7,523 nucleotides of DNA. It comes from Planctomycetaceae bacterium. GTDB lineage: Bacteria > Planctomycetota > Planctomycetia > Pirellulales > Pirellulaceae. Under the pieces are notes generated by a model, which worked only from the letters and a program-made list of their open reading frames with translations, was not told where the DNA came from and ran no database searches. Below, piece by piece: positions 7,173 through 7,523 of this stretch; the stretch's first letter is position 1; every line of letters starts with the position of its first letter. Location: the NCBI GenBank assembly GCA_003506095.1, contig DNWZ01000186.1, positions 1 to 7,523 on the forward strand. Reading direction: 5' to 3'. The position numbers and the translations under genes are program-made.

Positions 7173-7222
7173 TCAAAACCTCCACCGCTCCCAGCCAGAT
7201 TAACAGAAAACCAAAGCACTCC

Positions 7223-7523
7223 ATGATCGACCGACAAAAACTTCTATCCGACCTTCAATCACTACTTCGCACCGTCGAAGCCGACTTGCGTGCGCGTAGC
7301 GAGGATGCGGAGTTGCCGGAGGTTTCTGGTTGGCTCAAGGCTGAATATGAGGCGGCGAAAGATGCCGGGCGGACGGCTCAGACGCTGAAGTCTTGGATCG
7401 ATGATTTTGTCACGCAAGTTGCCGCCGCTTGGGTGTTGTCGTGCGTCTTTGTTCGCTACCTGGAAGATAACTCGCTGGTCGACCCGCCTCGCATCGCTGG
7501 ACCGGCGGCGGATGATTCGGGTA
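7223..7523 (+). CDS. pglX: BREX type 2 adenine-specific DNA methyltransferase PglX, N-terminal part (runs off the window)
   Basis: One hundred codons are open to the window end. The start (MIDRQKLLSDLQSLLRTVEA), the A-E-Y-E-A-A-K-x-A-G-R-T-A helix at about 40-52 and the T-Q-V-A-A-A-W-V-L-S-C-V-F-V-R-Y-L-E-D-N stretch at 64-83, followed by a P-P-R-I-A-G-P segment, match the N-terminal region of BREX-2 PglX proteins as I remember it. Full-length proteins are about 1200 residues; the SAM and NPPY motifs lie beyond this window, so the catalytic core is not seen. PglX methylates adenine to mark self DNA and works with PglW, PglY, PglZ, BrxD and BrxHI in phage defence, and these should lie nearby. 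No good Shine-Dalgarno precedes the ATG. The gene sits 50 bases after the inverted repeat and 113 after the stub, so expression may depend on read-through from the upstream operon. Confidence 0.8.
   Translation, partial: MIDRQKLLSDLQSLLRTVEADLRARSEDAELPEVSGWLKAEYEAAKDAGRTAQTLKSWIDDFVTQVAAAWVLSCVFVRYLEDNSLVDPPRIAGPAADDSG

Overview
The window looks like part of a bacterial accessory (defence) locus. Base composition is moderate, and every gene lies on the + strand in a tight run. A planctomycete of the Rhodopirellula/Pirellula type is my best guess. It rests on overall composition, the excisionase-type HTH/VapC-type pairing and the general look of the large helical secreted proteins; no marker gene proves it.

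Layout. Positions 70-390 encode a small excisionase/MerR-like helix-turn-helix protein. It overlaps by ATGA a 24-codon ORF (387-461) that starts like a VapC PIN-domain toxin and then breaks off, so the HTH protein is probably an orphaned antitoxin or a regulator. From 478 to 6957 come four closely packed genes with gaps or overlaps of about 20 nt or less: a secreted 583-aa protein with a Tat-like signal peptide; a 301-aa protein with a signal peptide and a C-terminal membrane anchor; an 815-aa P-loop GTPase with one membrane segment and a C-terminal C2-like domain; and a 454-aa bitopic membrane protein. The arrangement suggests one envelope-spanning complex with a cytosolic GTPase switch. I do not recognise this cassette as a named system.

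The right end is a BREX type 2 (Pgl) locus. The 5' part of pglX begins at 7223 and runs off the window. Just before it, and overlapping the last cassette gene by ATGA, is a second diverged copy of the first ~45 codons of pglX (6954-7109). That copy is cut off where an 82-bp inverted repeat begins (7091-7172). The repeat has two 32-nt arms built of three helically phased CACTAATC boxes each.

The most interesting reading is that the GTPase cassette was translationally coupled to a former pglX, which tied it to the BREX operon. That pglX was then replaced by a different allele, leaving a stub and a hairpin repeat as a scar. This is inference; the overlaps, the stub homology and the inverted repeat are directly visible.
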